NCBI RefSeq assembly: GCF_000282595.1
Contig: NZ_AKIZ01000021.1
Location: 1 to 33,743 of the forward strand
DNA from: Phyllobacterium sp. YR531
GTDB lineage: Bacteria; Pseudomonadota; Alphaproteobacteria; Rhizobiales; Rhizobiaceae
Length of the DNA: 33,743 nucleotides
Reading direction: 5' to 3'
A program made the position numbers and the translations under genes. The notes under the pieces are model-generated. The model was not told the DNA's origin, did not search any database, and worked only from the letters and a program-made list of their open reading frames with translations. Below, piece after piece: positions 17,465 to 25,293 of the stretch; the first letter of the stretch is position 1; each line of letters begins with the position of its first letter.

Positions 17465-17537
17465 CAATAACTCCTTGCGCAAAGCCAAACTCCAACCGCA
17501 AACGGGTGCGAGGATGGGACCATGCAACTGCACATCA

Positions 17538-17574
17538 TGTAACTATATATGTTACAATAGAGGCTTTGCTTCAA
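17538..17574 (-). promoter_or_regulatory. Predicted methyltransferase promoter with palindromic operator candidate
   Basis: On the minus strand, TTGAAG (17574-17569) is followed after 17-19 bp by an AT-rich -10 candidate (CATATA/TATATA). The -10 lies inside a palindrome at 17538-17556 with arms TGTAAC and GTTACA around TATATAT. A repressor bound there would block the methyltransferase promoter. No regulator gene for it is visible nearby. Visual call only. Confidence 0.4.
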
Positions 17575-17610
17575 GACGTGCGATGTTCTTTTGAGATGTT
17601 TGCTAAGGTC

Positions 17611-18384
17611 TCAGAAACCAATCCTGCCAAATCCGGGAACTTTAAGTCCCGGATTCAAAATATCCAGACCTGCGACTAACCCCATGAATTGAATCTCGAA
17701 TCCGCTGCGCACACCTGCCGAAATTCCGACATAGCCAAAGAGATTTGCATGGAAGTTCTTCCAGTCATCATCCACCGCAAGGAACTTTCCTTCCGTGGGA
17801 AAATCCCGGCCAACTGCATTGGGAGGCAGGACAATGCCTATCTCCGGCACAGCTCGCAGCACGTGTGCGACGAAGCTGTTTGAGTTGGGGCCGGGCCAGA
17901 TTACATAGTTGCCGCGATTTGCGTAAGGATAATCGGCGATGGCTTTTTCGATCTGCGGTATCAGCGATACTGCTTGCTGCCCATGAATTTCATGGATGAT
18001 GGCGGGTCTGTTGGAATACCAGTTTGCATCAGCGTCATAGGCATTCTTGCGCACGGGGTTGCCCCAGCCAACCACATCGTAACGGTCATAATTCGTTGCA
18101 CCCGAACGCTTCAGCACCAGCCATGTGTGCAAGGAGAGAGCGCCCTTCAGACCACCCGTACGCGCTGCCATGACATAGATCGCGGCCTCATTTGTGGTGG
18201 GTTGCGCGAGCAACACGCCGCTTGAACTCCAGTCGGCATCACGCCAGTTTGCTGCGCGGGTCTGGGTCATCCACCATCCGGTTGCTACCATTGCAGGGGC
18301 AAGAAAAAGCACGAAGATTGAAAGTGCAAGTCTGCGTATGAATTTGAGCAAGCAGTTTCTCCATTGGAAAGGCGGGCGGAGCAC
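17611..18384 (-). CDS. DUF3750 family protein, membrane-anchored
   Basis: This conserved alphaproteobacterial protein of up to 257 residues belongs to DUF3750, function unknown. A single N-terminal hydrophobic helix (about residues 18-38, LALSIFVLFLAPAMVATGWW) should anchor it in the inner membrane with the rest in the periplasm. Family-type motifs include AARTGGLKGALSLHTWLVLK, VVGWGNPVR, NRPAIIHEIHG and WPGPNSNSFVAHVLR. The last holds conserved N, S and H residues that could form an active site; this is inference. The ATG at 18384 has no evident ribosome site, whereas a TTG at 18351 has GGAGAAA before it and would give 246 residues. Divergent from the asparaginase gene, with about 60 nt between. 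Confidence 0.85.
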   Translation of the reverse strand: MLRPPFQWRNCLLKFIRRLALSIFVLFLAPAMVATGWWMTQTRAANWRDADWSSSGVLLAQPTTNEAAIYVMAARTGGLKGALSLHTWLVLKRSGATNYDRYDVVGWGNPVRKNAYDADANWYSNRPAIIHEIHGQQAVSLIPQIEKAIADYPYANRGNYVIWPGPNSNSFVAHVLRAVPEIGIVLPPNAVGRDFPTEGKFLAVDDDWKNFHANLFGYVGISAGVRSGFEIQFMGLVAGLDILNPGLKVPGFGRIGF

Positions 18385-18443
18385 TCTATAACGGCATAAA
18401 TTCGGGCCGATTTCAGCCCTATTGATGGGAAAATTTAGGTATC

Positions 18444-19463
18444 ATGAGCAATCCGGTTCTGGTGGAAGTTTTTCGGGGTGAAACGGCGGAGAGTCGTCAT
18501 CGGGGTTCGGTCGTAGTCACAGATGGCGATGGCAAAGTCGTCTTCTCGCTCGGCGATATTGACCGGCCGACATTTCCCCGTTCAGCCATAAAGGCCATTC
18601 AGGCTTTACCACTTGTGGAAAGCGGCGCGGCTGATGCTTACGGGTTTGGTGATGAGGAACTTGCCATGGCCTGCGCTTCTCACTCCGGCGAGCAGTTACA
18701 TGTTGCCAGAGCCAATGACATGCTTGGCCGAGCAGGGCTGGATTCCACGGCTCTCGAATGCGGCTCGCATTGGCCTTTCGAGCAATCCGTATTGATCGAC
18801 CTTGCCAAGAGCGGTCAGGCACCAACGCCGTTACACAATAATTGCTCCGGCAAACATGCAGGCTTTCTTTGCACCTGCAAACATCTGGGCATCGAAACAC
18901 AGGGCTATTCCGCGCTGGGGTCTCCGGAGCAGGACATGGTGCGTGACGCCATGCAAAGCGTGACCGGCGCAGCACACACCTTGGATCATTGCGGAACAGA
19001 TGGCTGTTCCATTCCGACTTATGCAATTCCGTTGCGAAATCTGGCGCATGGTTTCGCACGTATGGCTACAGGAACAGGATTGGAGCCGCAGCGGGCGCAA
19101 GCGGCAAGAAGGCTCCTTGATGCGGCGATGGCGGCACCATTCTACGTCGCAGGTACTGGCCGCGCCTGTACCAAGCTTATGGAAATGGCACCCGGACGCA
19201 TATTCGTGAAAACCGGGGCGGAAGGTGTTTTCGTTGGGGCGCTACCCGAGTTTGGTCTTGGCATTGCAGTCAAATGCGATGACGGTACGACACGAGCTTC
19301 GGAAGCAATGATTGCGACAGTGCTTGCACGCATCTATCGCAATGAAGATGAGCTGGAGTCAAAGCTTGATCGTTTTGCAGATCGGGAAATGCGCAACTGG
19401 AATGGCGTGACCTTCGGTGTGGTCAGCCCGACAGAAGCGCTGACCGACGCCCTGATCAACTGA
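18444..19463 (+). CDS. L-asparaginase, class 3 (Rhizobium etli ReAV type, Asparaginase_II family)
   Basis: The 339-residue protein belongs to the Asparaginase_II family (PF06089), a serine-beta-lactamase-like fold unrelated to the E. coli enzymes, hydrolysing asparagine to aspartate and ammonia. The two Ser-Lys elements of the ReAV active site are present: S47-x-x-K50 in FPRSAIKAI and S79 in CASHSGEQ. C134 and K137 in HNNCSGKHAGF, and the DHCGTDGCSIP cysteine, match the ReAV zinc site. Numbering runs one behind ReAV as I recall it. Length is normal. No signal peptide, so a cytoplasmic enzyme for nitrogen use. It overlaps the convergent beta-helix gene by 8 nt. Confidence 0.9.
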   Translation: MSNPVLVEVFRGETAESRHRGSVVVTDGDGKVVFSLGDIDRPTFPRSAIKAIQALPLVESGAADAYGFGDEELAMACASHSGEQLHVARANDMLGRAGLDSTALECGSHWPFEQSVLIDLAKSGQAPTPLHNNCSGKHAGFLCTCKHLGIETQGYSALGSPEQDMVRDAMQSVTGAAHTLDHCGTDGCSIPTYAIPLRNLAHGFARMATGTGLEPQRAQAARRLLDAAMAAPFYVAGTGRACTKLMEMAPGRIFVKTGAEGVFVGALPEFGLGIAVKCDDGTTRASEAMIATVLARIYRNEDELESKLDRFADREMRNWNGVTFGVVSPTEALTDALIN

Positions 19464-20811
19464 TACTGTTCCCATCAATTGTCAGGTTGGGGTGCTTTGC
19501 CGCGTTCGCGGCGAGATCCTTTACGGTGATCTCGAGCCAGTTGTGGCCGACGATTCCACCGCGCTTTGCACCTTGAACTATGTTACTGGTAACAATAGCA
19601 GAGCCTACACCCTTTACGACGCTGACGGCGATACCTTCGCCTGAATTGCGGATGATATTACCGTTGGCAATGAGATTGCGCATATAGGGCCCCCACCCCA
19701 ACAGGATGCCGTATAGCGGAGCATTTTCGACGACGTTGCCGGTGATCGCGACATCCGCCTCCACACTGATGCCAACTCCGAAATTGGCCGGGGTATCGGG
19801 CCCCGGTATGTAGGGTCCTTTGAGGGAAAGGTTACGCACAATATTGCCGCTGCATGTACCCATGCGCCCGCCACTGTCAAAATTGACCATGGATATACCA
19901 TTCGTGCCGCCATCCACGAGATTATTGGCGATGACAGCGCCCTCAAAAGCGAATTCGGCATAGATTGCAGTCTCACCACTGCCCGTGCAGTTATTGCCGG
20001 TAATTTGCAGGCTTTTAGCCGTGTTTGCGCGGATGGCAGAAAAGGCGCAGGAATCGATAACATTGTCGGAAACAATCGCATTATCTGCCCGGAAAATATT
20101 GATGCCATTTCCTTGCTGGCCGGTGCCGCCAGCATCGGCCCTGATTTTCGATATTCGATTGCCAGTTACGATTGTTCCGTCGCGGCCCTGCTCATACCGA
20201 TGCACGATGATGCCGCCATTGCCGCAATTGCCAATCTCATTGCGGGTAATTGTCATGCCGGTTGCATTTGCACTCAAGATCGCAACGTCATTGGCGCCGG
20301 AGATGCGGCAATTCTCGATCCGACCAGCGCACTTGAAGAGGTCGATAGCGTTTTTGCGTGCTCCAATGATCTGGCAATCTTCCAAAACGAAATGACTGAT
20401 ATTGCTGGCTTCAATCAGTCCTCTGGTCTCTTTGGCCAAAGGCCGCTTGTCCCCATCGATTATGAGGCCGGAAAGCTGGATATGACCGTCATTTGCACTG
20501 ATGAAACGCTTGTCACCGCCGAATTGAAGGCGTGTTTTTCCTGATACGCCAGCGATATTGACATAGGACGGAAACTGCAGCCCGGAAACAATGTACGTTC
20601 CAGAAGGCAGGAATATCTGCTGTCCCTTGGCCGCCGCCTGCTTCAGTAGCTCGTTGAATTTAGCAGACTGGTCGTCCTTGGAAGCAGGTTTCAAACCGAA
20701 GTCTACCGCATTGATGGAGCCAGAGGTTGTATGTGCGCTAACCGAACCGAGAAAAAGTGCGCTTCCAGCGGCGCTGGCAATACCACCTAGAACGAAACGT
20801 CTGCTGATCAT
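19456..20811 (-). CDS. Tat-exported right-handed beta-helix repeat protein (TIGR03808-like)
   Basis: The 451-residue protein begins with a twin-arginine signal (MISRRFVLGGIASAAGSALF), so it is probably folded in the cytoplasm and exported by Tat. An initial pectate-lyase-like segment (VDFGLKPASKDDQSAKFNELLK) is followed by many short repeats of the kind NxxxGNxI (GNRISKI, SDNVIDSC, TGNNCTG, ANNLVDGG, SGNIVRNL, TGNVVENA, ANGNIIRN, TSNIVQGA), typical of a parallel beta-helix. It matches the alphaproteobacterial family described as a TAT-translocated repetitive protein. The function is unknown; a periplasmic carbohydrate-binding or lyase role is possible. The start was chosen at the Tat signal, although the frame is open to 20877. 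Confidence 0.88.
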   Translation of the reverse strand: MISRRFVLGGIASAAGSALFLGSVSAHTTSGSINAVDFGLKPASKDDQSAKFNELLKQAAAKGQQIFLPSGTYIVSGLQFPSYVNIAGVSGKTRLQFGGDKRFISANDGHIQLSGLIIDGDKRPLAKETRGLIEASNISHFVLEDCQIIGARKNAIDLFKCAGRIENCRISGANDVAILSANATGMTITRNEIGNCGNGGIIVHRYEQGRDGTIVTGNRISKIRADAGGTGQQGNGINIFRADNAIVSDNVIDSCAFSAIRANTAKSLQITGNNCTGSGETAIYAEFAFEGAVIANNLVDGGTNGISMVNFDSGGRMGTCSGNIVRNLSLKGPYIPGPDTPANFGVGISVEADVAITGNVVENAPLYGILLGWGPYMRNLIANGNIIRNSGEGIAVSVVKGVGSAIVTSNIVQGAKRGGIVGHNWLEITVKDLAANAAKHPNLTIDGNSIS

Positions 20812-20895
20812 TTTGAACGTCCATATGTGTAAAGGGAGCAATGCAGCTATTTCATCGCACTTGCTGCATTGCCCCACAATCCCTACCTTAGCCCT

Positions 20896-21369
20896 ATGAG
20901 TAGAGCTTTTACCAAAGAAGACGATAGCAATTCATCTATCGATCTCGGCGAACGTCCCATCAGCATGCAACGCAATCTGGTGACAGATGAAGGGCTTGCA
21001 ATGATTGATGCCGAGCTTGCTGCCGCCCATGCAGAACTGGCCAAGGGAAACGCCAGTGCAGACCGCAATATGATTGCCCGCGCTTCCCGCGATTTGCGTT
21101 ACTGGTCGGCGCGCCGGGAAAACGCCGAGCTTTCGCATCCGGATCCCGACAGCGATGTTGTACGCTTTGGCATGACCGTCACGATTGCCGATGAGGATGA
21201 CAAGAGGCAGGTTTGGAAGATTGTCGGCGAGGATGAAGCAGACGCCAGCCACGGTAAAATCTCGCATGTTTCACCCATAGCAAACCTGATGTTCGGCAAG
21301 TCAGTCGGCGAAAGTTTTGTTCTGAATGGCCGGGAGTGGGAAATTGTTGGGATGGATGTCTCGCTCTGA
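20896..21369 (+). CDS. GreA/GreB-family transcription factor, short coiled-coil variant
   Basis: This 157-residue protein has the Gre C-terminal FKBP-like domain (about 90-157): FGMTVTIADEDD, VWKIVGEDEAD, ISHVSPIANLMFGKSVGE and WEIVGMDV. The N-terminal helical region is about 18 residues shorter than in E. coli GreA and lacks the acidic tip motif (GDLKENAEY in GreA) that donates Mg2+ ligands for transcript cleavage; ADRNMIARASRDL stands in that place. It may therefore bind the RNA polymerase secondary channel without promoting cleavage. That is inference from residues. The start at 20896 fits family N-termini. It ends one base before the convergent doc stop. Confidence 0.85.
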   Translation: MSRAFTKEDDSNSSIDLGERPISMQRNLVTDEGLAMIDAELAAAHAELAKGNASADRNMIARASRDLRYWSARRENAELSHPDPDSDVVRFGMTVTIADEDDKRQVWKIVGEDEADASHGKISHVSPIANLMFGKSVGESFVLNGREWEIVGMDVSL

Positions 21370-21370
21370 C

Positions 21371-21751
21371 TTAGATGGGCTGGATATGATCTCTAAAGAA
21401 TGCTGCAGCGCCTGTCTCGTCGATTTCGCCGGCAGCTACCATTACGACCAACTGGATGATATCTTCCGAACTTGTTTCAAGATTGAAACCATTGAAATAT
21501 AAGAACAAGTCCGCAGCAGCAAACCCAGTTCTCTTATTTCCATCAATGAAGGGATGATTCTTCACAATCCCAAAGAGGTATGCGGCTGCAAGGTCGGAAA
21601 TATCTGGTGTGTCGTAGATGGCTTTTTGCCGCGGTCTATTGAGTGCGGAGTCCAGCATGCCTGTGTCACGTATGCCTTGAGCACCTCCATGCAAGCGGAT
21701 CTGCTCTGTATGGATAGCCTCAATGAAGTCGCGCGAATGAAACTCTGTCAT
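21371..21751 (-). CDS. doc: Death-on-curing (Doc) family toxin, Fic fold
   Basis: The 126-residue protein is a Doc toxin of the Fic superfamily. The active-site motif HPFIDGNKRTG (H66, D70, N72, K73, R74) fits the Doc consensus HxFx(D/N)(A/G)NKR, which differs from AMPylating Fic enzymes. Doc phosphorylates EF-Tu and stops translation. The N-terminal region IHTEQIRLHGGAQGIRDTGMLDSAL is also typical. Its start overlaps the antitoxin stop (ATGA), so the two are translationally coupled. Length is normal and all key residues are intact, so it is probably active. Confidence 0.93.
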   Translation of the reverse strand: MTEFHSRDFIEAIHTEQIRLHGGAQGIRDTGMLDSALNRPRQKAIYDTPDISDLAAAYLFGIVKNHPFIDGNKRTGFAAADLFLYFNGFNLETSSEDIIQLVVMVAAGEIDETGAAAFFRDHIQPI

Positions 21752-22092
21752 TTAGCGAGAACGCGATAGGCGGTCTCGTACTTCTTCATTCTTTCTCGGG
21801 CGATCTTCATTTTCTTTTCAAATGCTTCGGGATCATCTTCGAGCCGGCGTAATTTCAAATCATCGCCGTCCTCGATAAGGACAAGCTGATCGCCAGCCTT
21901 GAGATTATGCCGCTCAAGTACATCTTTTGGCAAAATTACACCTTCAGAGTTGCCGATTTTTCGTAGCGTTACTTTCATGGTGTTGCTCCGCTCAAGCTCC
22001 TTAAAAACGTCAGCATATCTATCCATGACATCATGGGCTGCCGTCATTTGCTGGTCAAAAGTGCTTTTTGAAAACGTAGCAGTATCGCTCAC
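21748..22092 (-). CDS. AbrB/MazE-type antitoxin for Doc (start uncertain: GTG 22092 or ATG 21978)
   Basis: The C-terminal 76 residues (from ATG 21978, with GGAG upstream) are a complete swapped-hairpin AbrB/MazE DNA-binding domain (VTLRKIGNSEGVILPKDVL, LKAGDQLVLIEDGDDL) plus a charged helical tail likely to cover Doc. In the same frame, 38 further codons reach a GTG at 22092. They encode a helix (MTAAHDVMDRYADVFKELER) resembling the C-terminal helix of some Phd/YefM-like antitoxins. This GTG has no ribosome site, so the extension could be real, a leader, or a remnant of a replaced antitoxin. The gene lies just behind a palindromic operator and overlaps doc by 4 nt. It represses its own promoter by inference. 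Confidence 0.85.
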   Translation of the reverse strand: MSDTATFSKSTFDQQMTAAHDVMDRYADVFKELERSNTMKVTLRKIGNSEGVILPKDVLERHNLKAGDQLVLIEDGDDLKLRRLEDDPEAFEKKMKIARERMKKYETAYRVLAK

Positions 22093-22099
22093 AATATGA

Positions 22100-22147
22100 C
22101 GACAATGTTATAACCATTGATATAACATTGTCGTGGTGTCGATGCAA
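22100..22147 (-). promoter_or_regulatory. Toxin-antitoxin promoter and palindromic operator
   Basis: A perfect palindrome spans 22100-22133, with 13-bp arms CGACAATGTTATA and TATAACATTGTCG around 8 bp. On the minus strand, TTGCAT (22147-22142) and TATATC (22124-22119) are 17 bp apart and form a good sigma-70-type promoter whose -10 lies within the palindrome. This suits autorepression by the AbrB-like antitoxin, with or without Doc. Confidence 0.75.
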
Positions 22148-22156
22148 GAATAACGC

Positions 22157-22170
22157 GGCTTGCTAAAGCC
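22157..22170 (-). terminator. Weak hairpin at the end of corA
   Basis: GGCTT/AAGCC, a 5-bp stem with a 4-nt loop, overlaps the corA stop and is followed on the minus strand by a T-rich but interrupted stretch (TTATTCTT). It may partly end the mutase-corA transcript ahead of the toxin-antitoxin promoter. Confidence 0.3.
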
Positions 22171-23155
22171 AGCCCTTCTTCTTGAAGATCAGCAGCGGGA
22201 TAACAGCCGAAGCAACCATGACTCCAAGCGCCATAGGATAGCCCCAAACCTTGTCGAGCTCAGGCATGAAATGGAAATTCATGCCATAGATTGAAGCGAC
22301 GAGCGTTGGCGGCATGAATGCGACCGCTGCGACCGAAAAAATCTTGATAATGGCGTTTTGTTCAATGGAAATGAGGCCAACCACCGTATCAAGCAGGAAC
22401 GTGATCTTGTTGGAAAGAAAGTCGACATAGGTGCTGAGCGACTGGGTATCGCGTTCAAGCGATTTGATCCAGGCGCGCGTTTCTTTCTTATAGGCATTCT
22501 GATCGGTAATAGCGGTCATATAAACAAGCAGGCGGCTAACGCCCGCAATGCTTTCACGAATTTTCGATAGGAAAGCACCTTGCCCGCCAATCCGGGTCAG
22601 GCTGTCGCGAAAATTCTTGGTGGTCATTGGCCGGTCTTTTTCAGAGCGGCGGAAAATCGCGAATGAATTGTGATCGATATCACCGGCAACGCCTTCAAGA
22701 ATATCGGCAATCCGATCTGTCACGGCTTCGATTATGCCAAGCAGAATGGTTACACCACTGCATTTTGTATTGATCAACCCGTTGCCGGCCTTAGTAACGC
22801 GGCTGACATAAAGCGCGAAGGCTTTTGGCTCGCTGTAGCGAACTGTGACCAAGAGATGGCCAGTCAGTATAAATGTAATCGGAGCGATACCGTGATGCTT
22901 GTTTTCGGTTGAATGAAGGATCGATGCTGTCAGATATTGTGAACCATTATCGGCATAAAATCGGCTCGACTCTTCAATTTCGACCATGTCTTCTTTGGTC
23001 GGGACTGAAGCATTCGTCCAACTTTCTGTCTGCACATCCTCTTCATGGGTAGGATTCAACAGGTCAATCCAAACCGCATTTTCTGGCGCAGGATCACCTG
23101 GCTGAGCGACATGAGAAACGAGGCGATCGCCATCAAGCGTATAAATCGTGATCAT
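22163..23155 (-). CDS. corA: CorA-family Mg2+/Co2+ channel
   Basis: This 330-residue CorA protein forms a pentameric inner-membrane Mg2+ channel. The long cytoplasmic N-terminal domain and stalk helix (about 1-265) precede two C-terminal membrane helices. The signature GMN is at 291-293 in SIYGMNFHFMPEL. The protein ends in a basic KKKGWL tail. It begins one base after the stop of the mutase large-subunit gene, so it is cotranscribed with that gene. Linking Mg2+ transport to methylmalonyl-CoA metabolism is not obvious, so the arrangement may simply be shared expression. Confidence 0.94.
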   Translation of the reverse strand: MITIYTLDGDRLVSHVAQPGDPAPENAVWIDLLNPTHEEDVQTESWTNASVPTKEDMVEIEESSRFYADNGSQYLTASILHSTENKHHGIAPITFILTGHLLVTVRYSEPKAFALYVSRVTKAGNGLINTKCSGVTILLGIIEAVTDRIADILEGVAGDIDHNSFAIFRRSEKDRPMTTKNFRDSLTRIGGQGAFLSKIRESIAGVSRLLVYMTAITDQNAYKKETRAWIKSLERDTQSLSTYVDFLSNKITFLLDTVVGLISIEQNAIIKIFSVAAVAFMPPTLVASIYGMNFHFMPELDKVWGYPMALGVMVASAVIPLLIFKKKGWL

Positions 23156-23156
23156 T

Positions 23157-25289
23157 TCAGAGTGAATCCAACAGCGTATCGATCAGTTTCTCTGCCGCTT
23201 CGCCGATAACTGTTCCCGGAGGAAAGATCGCAGCGGCACCCGCCTGCAGCACAGCTTCATAGTCCTGCGGTGGTATAACACCGCCGACAATGACCAATAT
23301 GTCCTCGCGGTTGCGCCGTTTCAATGCCTCCTTTAGTTCCGGTACCAAAGTGAGATGACCGGCTGCCAGAGATGACACGCCCACAATGTGAACATTGCTT
23401 TCCGATGAAAGTTCAGCCACTTCTTCAGGCGTCTGGAACATTGCTCCGACAATCACATCAAAACCGAGATCGCCAAAGGCAGTGGCGATGACTTTTTGGC
23501 CGCGGTCGTGCCCATCCTGACCCATTTTGGCGACGAGAATGCGTGGCTTTTCGCCGGTTCGTTTTTCATATGCTGCGCATTTCGCATGCACACGGTCAAT
23601 GACCTCGCTCTTGCCTACTTCTTTCCGGTACACACCGGAAATTGTATGGATGGTGGCTACGTGACGGCCATAGGCTTTCTCCAGAGCCAGCGAAATCTCG
23701 CCTACCGTCGCCCTTGCACGGGCGGCTTTGACGGCAAAGTCGAGCAGGTTTCCAGTGCCGGATTTCGCCGCGGAAGTCAGCAGAGAAAGGGCGCTGTCGA
23801 CCGCTGAAACGTCGCGCGTACCCTTTAATTGCTGTAATTTCGAAAGCTGCCGAGCGCGCACTTCGGCATTGTCGACCTTGAGTACGTCCACCAGCGTGTC
23901 TTCTGTCGGGCGATATGAGTTGACGCCGATCACCGGCTGCTGTCCGCTGTCGATACGGGCCTGTGTACGCGCCGCTGCTGCTTCAATACGCATTTTCGGG
24001 ATGCCCTGCTCGATGGCCTTGGCCATGCCACCCAGCGTTTCAATCTCTTCAATGTGAGATAGAGCCTTGCGGGCCAGGTCGTAGGTGAGCCGCTCGACAT
24101 AGGCAGAACCGCCCCAAGGATCGATGATACGGGTTGTTCCAGATTCTTTTTGCAGGATCAGCTGCGTGTTACGGGCAATACGTGCAGAGTGATCAGTCGG
24201 CAATGCAAGGGCTTCGTCGAAGGAATTGGTATGCAGGGACTGCGTATGCCCTTGTGTGGAAGCCATGGCCTCGATCATGGTACGCATGATGTTGTTGTGC
24301 GGGTCCTGTGCGGTCAGCGACCAGCCGGAGGTTTGAGAGTGGGTGCGCAGCGAAAGCGAGCGCTCATCCTTTGGATTGAAGTTTTTCTTCATGAGCACAG
24401 CCCATAGCAGACGCGCAGCGCGCAGCTTGGCCACTTCCATGAAGAAGTTCATGCCAATCGCCCAGAAGAATGAAAGCCTTGGCGCGAACGTATCAATGTC
24501 CTGACCCGCCGCAACACCGGCACGGGCATATTCAATGCCGTCGGCAATCGTATAGGCAAGTTCCAGATCAGCAGTCGCTCCGGCTTCCTGCATATGATAG
24601 CCGGAAATCGAGATGGAATTGAATTTCGGCATATTTTCGGAGGTATATGAGAAGATATCCGAAATGATCCGCATAGAGGGCTGCGGCGGATAGATATAGG
24701 TGTTGCGCACCATGAACTCTTTCAGAATGTCGTTCTGAATGGTTCCGGCAAGCTTGCTCTGTGGAACGCCTTGTTCTTCTGCAGCAACAATATAAAGCGC
24801 CAGAATAGGTAGAACCGCGCCATTCATGGTCATCGAAACGGTCATTTCGCCAAGCGGAATTCCGTCAAATAACTGCTGCATGTCGAGAATGGAATCGATT
24901 GCAACGCCCGCCATACCAACGTCGCCCGCTACACGGGGATGATCGCTGTCATAGCCGCGGTGGGTGGCAAGATCGAAGGCCACTGAAAGGCCCTTCTGAC
25001 CACCCTTCAAGTTACGGCGATAAAAGGCATTGGACTCTTCTGCGGTCGAGAAACCCGCATATTGCCGGATCGTCCAAGGCTGCTGCACATACATGGTCGG
25101 ATAGGGTCCGCGTATGAACGGCGCAGCGCCGGGAAAGGTATCGAGATGCGGCTGACCGCGCAGAGACGTATCACTGTAGAAACGCTTGACCTTTATGCCT
25201 TCCGGCGTTTTCCAGAGCAGCGCATCTGGTTTCGGGGCAGAACTTTTTGGCACTTGCCAATCGATTTTGGTGAAATCAGGAACTCTCAT
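23157..25289 (-). CDS. Methylmalonyl-CoA mutase, large (B12-binding) subunit
   Basis: The enzyme interconverts methylmalonyl-CoA and succinyl-CoA using adenosylcobalamin, in propionate, branched-chain amino acid and odd-chain fatty acid breakdown. I start at ATG 25289 ([11 protein letters not shown], 710 residues), 4 nt after the small-subunit stop; the frame is open to 25313. The substrate-binding TIM barrel (about 60-550) shows [21 protein letters not shown], the [11 protein letters not shown] region and [12 protein letters not shown]. The C-terminal B12 domain (about 575-710) carries DGHDRG with the cobalt ligand H594, and the SSLAAGH and GGVIPPQD loops. All key motifs are intact. It is the catalytic partner of the downstream-numbered small subunit gene. 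No MeaB-type chaperone is in the window. Confidence 0.96.
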   Translation of the reverse strand: MRVPDFTKIDWQVPKSSAPKPDALLWKTPEGIKVKRFYSDTSLRGQPHLDTFPGAAPFIRGPYPTMYVQQPWTIRQYAGFSTAEESNAFYRRNLKGGQKGLSVAFDLATHRGYDSDHPRVAGDVGMAGVAIDSILDMQQLFDGIPLGEMTVSMTMNGAVLPILALYIVAAEEQGVPQSKLAGTIQNDILKEFMVRNTYIYPPQPSMRIISDIFSYTSENMPKFNSISISGYHMQEAGATADLELAYTIADGIEYARAGVAAGQDIDTFAPRLSFFWAIGMNFFMEVAKLRAARLLWAVLMKKNFNPKDERSLSLRTHSQTSGWSLTAQDPHNNIMRTMIEAMASTQGHTQSLHTNSFDEALALPTDHSARIARNTQLILQKESGTTRIIDPWGGSAYVERLTYDLARKALSHIEEIETLGGMAKAIEQGIPKMRIEAAAARTQARIDSGQQPVIGVNSYRPTEDTLVDVLKVDNAEVRARQLSKLQQLKGTRDVSAVDSALSLLTSAAKSGTGNLLDFAVKAARARATVGEISLALEKAYGRHVATIHTISGVYRKEVGKSEVIDRVHAKCAAYEKRTGEKPRILVAKMGQDGHDRGQKVIATAFGDLGFDVIVGAMFQTPEEVAELSSESNVHIVGVSSLAAGHLTLVPELKEALKRRNREDILVIVGGVIPPQDYEAVLQAGAAAIFPPGTVIGEAAEKLIDTLLDSL

Positions 25290-25293
25290 TGAT

